Assembly (NCBI RefSeq): GCF_002149965.1
Contig: NZ_MSQB01000012.1
Location: 1-64,000 of the forward strand
DNA: 64,000 nucleotides
Source of the DNA: Novosphingobium panipatense
GTDB taxonomy: Bacteria; Pseudomonadota; Alphaproteobacteria; Sphingomonadales; Sphingomonadaceae
Reading direction: 5' to 3'
The position numbers and the translations under genes were made by a program. Positions 63,061 to 64,000 of the stretch are shown piece after piece. The stretch's first letter is position 1, and each line of letters opens with the position of its first letter. Below the pieces are notes generated by a model, which was not told the origin of the DNA, did not search any database, and worked only from the letters and a program-made list of their open reading frames with translations.

Positions 63061-63597
63061 TCAACCGGCATCGTCGTCCCCCTCCGGCCCCATGCGCTCG
63101 ACGCTGCGCATGACATGAATCATCGCATCCTGCACCAGCCGATGCGCCGTCGCGCGCGAAATGCCGAGCTGCTGCGCGATCTGGGTCGAGGACATCTCTC
63201 CGAACACGCTCATTTCATAGGCGCGCCGCTTCTTCTCCGGCAGGCTCGCGAGGGTCGCCAGAACCAGCCGCGCCTCGTCGCCGCAGAGCAGTTCATCCTC
63301 GGCCGACGCGGCAAGGGGCTGCGGATCGCGGGTCAGGGCATAGGCCGCATTGCGGCGCTGCTCGGCCGCATCCCTCCGGGTCCAGTCGATCGCGATGTTG
63401 CGGACGATCCGATAGAGATAGCCGACCGGCGTGCGCAGGCCCAGCAGCAGCGGCGGCCGCGTCGGCACGAAGCGGAAATAGGCTTCCTGCACGACGTCTT
63501 CGGCGCTGTCGCGCGATCCGACGATCGGCGTGGCATAGTCGACCAGTGCCGGCCGATGCTCCGCATAGATGCGCAAGCGGGCCTGTGCGCTATTCAA
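63061..63597 (-). CDS. ECF sigma factor, FecI type (module C)
   Basis: A sigma factor of about 178 residues. Region 2 has VGSRDSAEDVVQEAYFRFVP and VGYLYRIVRNIAIDWTRRDA. Region 4 has LPEKKRRAYEMSVFGEMSST and LGISRATAHRLVQDAMIHVM. The reading frame is open to 63756, but the first 53 residues look non-coding. A TTG at 63597 with CGGAGAAG about 9 bases upstream is the likeliest start. It should direct transcription of the module C receptor gene. The cobalamin riboswitch is divergent from it. Confidence 0.85.
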   Translation of the reverse strand: MNSAQARLRIYAEHRPALVDYATPIVGSRDSAEDVVQEAYFRFVPTRPPLLLGLRTPVGYLYRIVRNIAIDWTRRDAAEQRRNAAYALTRDPQPLAASAEDELLCGDEARLVLATLASLPEKKRRAYEMSVFGEMSSTQIAQQLGISRATAHRLVQDAMIHVMRSVERMGPEGDDDAG

Positions 63598-63817
63598 TGG
63601 GCGAACTTCTCCGACCGGCTGGCAGGTTGCAAACTTCGGGGCTTCATAGATTGTTGCGAATAACTTGCAATAGGCGGGGCAAGAATGAGCGGCTCCGATC
63701 GAGCCGAGTATCGCCTTTGCGAAGATCGCCGCGCAAATCGCGCTTGCGCCCTTCAAGCTCCCAAGCTAGCGCACCGCAGCCGCCTTCGCTGAACAGGGAG
63801 GGTGGAAAAGATCGCGC

Positions 63818-64000
63818 CGGTGCCTCGAAAGAGGCTTAAAATGGGAACACGGTGAGGGGGTTTCGATCCTCGAATCCGAGGCTGTCCCTGCAACTGTAAG
63901 CGGCGAGCGCGATACACATCACGCGGCAGGGCAAGGGCGCCTGCCGTAGCCACTGGGCCGGACGCTAAATCCTGCGAGGCCTGGGAAGGCCGTGTATCAA
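63818..64000 (+). ncRNA. Cobalamin (B12) riboswitch, cut by the window edge
   Basis: The order of conserved elements fits the family: CCGGTGCC (63818-63825), GCTTAAAATGGGAACACGGT (from 63835), the B12 box GCAACTGTAAGCGGCGAG (63891-63908), AGCCACTG (63949-63956) and CTGGGAAGGC (63982-63991). The 3' part, normally ending with the GAGCCAGGAGACC stretch, lies beyond base 64000. It senses adenosylcobalamin or a related form and would repress a downstream gene in the plus direction, typically a BtuB-type receptor or a cobalamin synthesis gene, not visible here. Confidence 0.9.

Overview
The window looks like chromosome from an alphaproteobacterium of the order Sphingomonadales (Novosphingobium/Sphingobium/Sphingomonas type). 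The evidence is high GC content, many TonB-dependent receptors with N-terminal STN domains paired with FecI/FecR, a bacteriophytochrome with an HWE-type kinase, an NrsF/SigF pair, and GGAAC...GTT promoters of the alphaproteobacterial general stress sigma factor type. The genus is inferred from gene content, not from a marker gene.

Layout. 1-3200 is a graveyard of mobile DNA: an IS66 tail, a frameshifted P4-type integrase, an IS481-family element with perfect 28-bp ends but a frameshifted transposase, and a decayed IS5-family transposase. 3226-9301 is module A: FecI sigma, FecR, a TonB-dependent receptor (TBDR), and a PhoA-family alkaline phosphatase. 9558-12674 (minus strand) is a redox operon: secreted peroxiredoxin, short DsbD-like transporter with thioredoxin domain, SigF-type ECF sigma, NrsF anti-sigma. 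Another IS66 remnant follows. 13863-20127 (minus) is module B, the mirror image of module A, but with a PhoD-family phosphatase.

20500-24130 holds two regulator/enzyme divergons (WYL regulator with a GST; AraC regulator with an SDR) and dispersed intergenic repeats. 24149-24966 is a dead chimera of a recombinase and the 5' end of an acnD-like gene. 25237-30520 is a light/two-component cluster: bacteriophytochrome kinase with receiver, a stand-alone receiver, and a hybrid kinase whose receiver is frameshifted exactly at its acidic pocket. 30637-37700 is a stress block: DUF1328 protein, a three-gene operon (FMN-binding stress protein, SDR, FAD oxidoreductase), HPII-type catalase, a nucleotidyltransferase/metallophosphoesterase pair and a disordered acidic protein. 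EcfG-like promoters precede three of these units and the bacteriophytochrome.

37910-45089 is acyl-CoA and C2 metabolism: thiolase, FadB-like protein, acetyl-CoA hydrolase/transferase, pyruvate oxidase. 45467-51105 carries a secreted tricorn-like protease and two tandem DUF1254/DUF1214 proteins. 51201-58205 carries oxidoreductases (one aldo/keto reductase frameshifted into a flavodoxin gene), a LysR regulator, and an MFS/cupin/CMD-remnant/alpha-beta hydrolase operon. 58413-63597 (minus) is module C: FecI, FecR, siderophore-type TBDR and TonB. A cobalamin riboswitch runs off the right edge.

The most distinctive feature is the threefold cell-surface signalling layout FecI-FecR-TBDR-(hairpin)-partner gene, with partners PhoA, PhoD and TonB. 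Modules A and B suggest that outer-membrane import and hydrolysis of organic phosphates are controlled together by substrate-sensing receptors. Several single-base frameshifts in otherwise intact genes need checking against reads.
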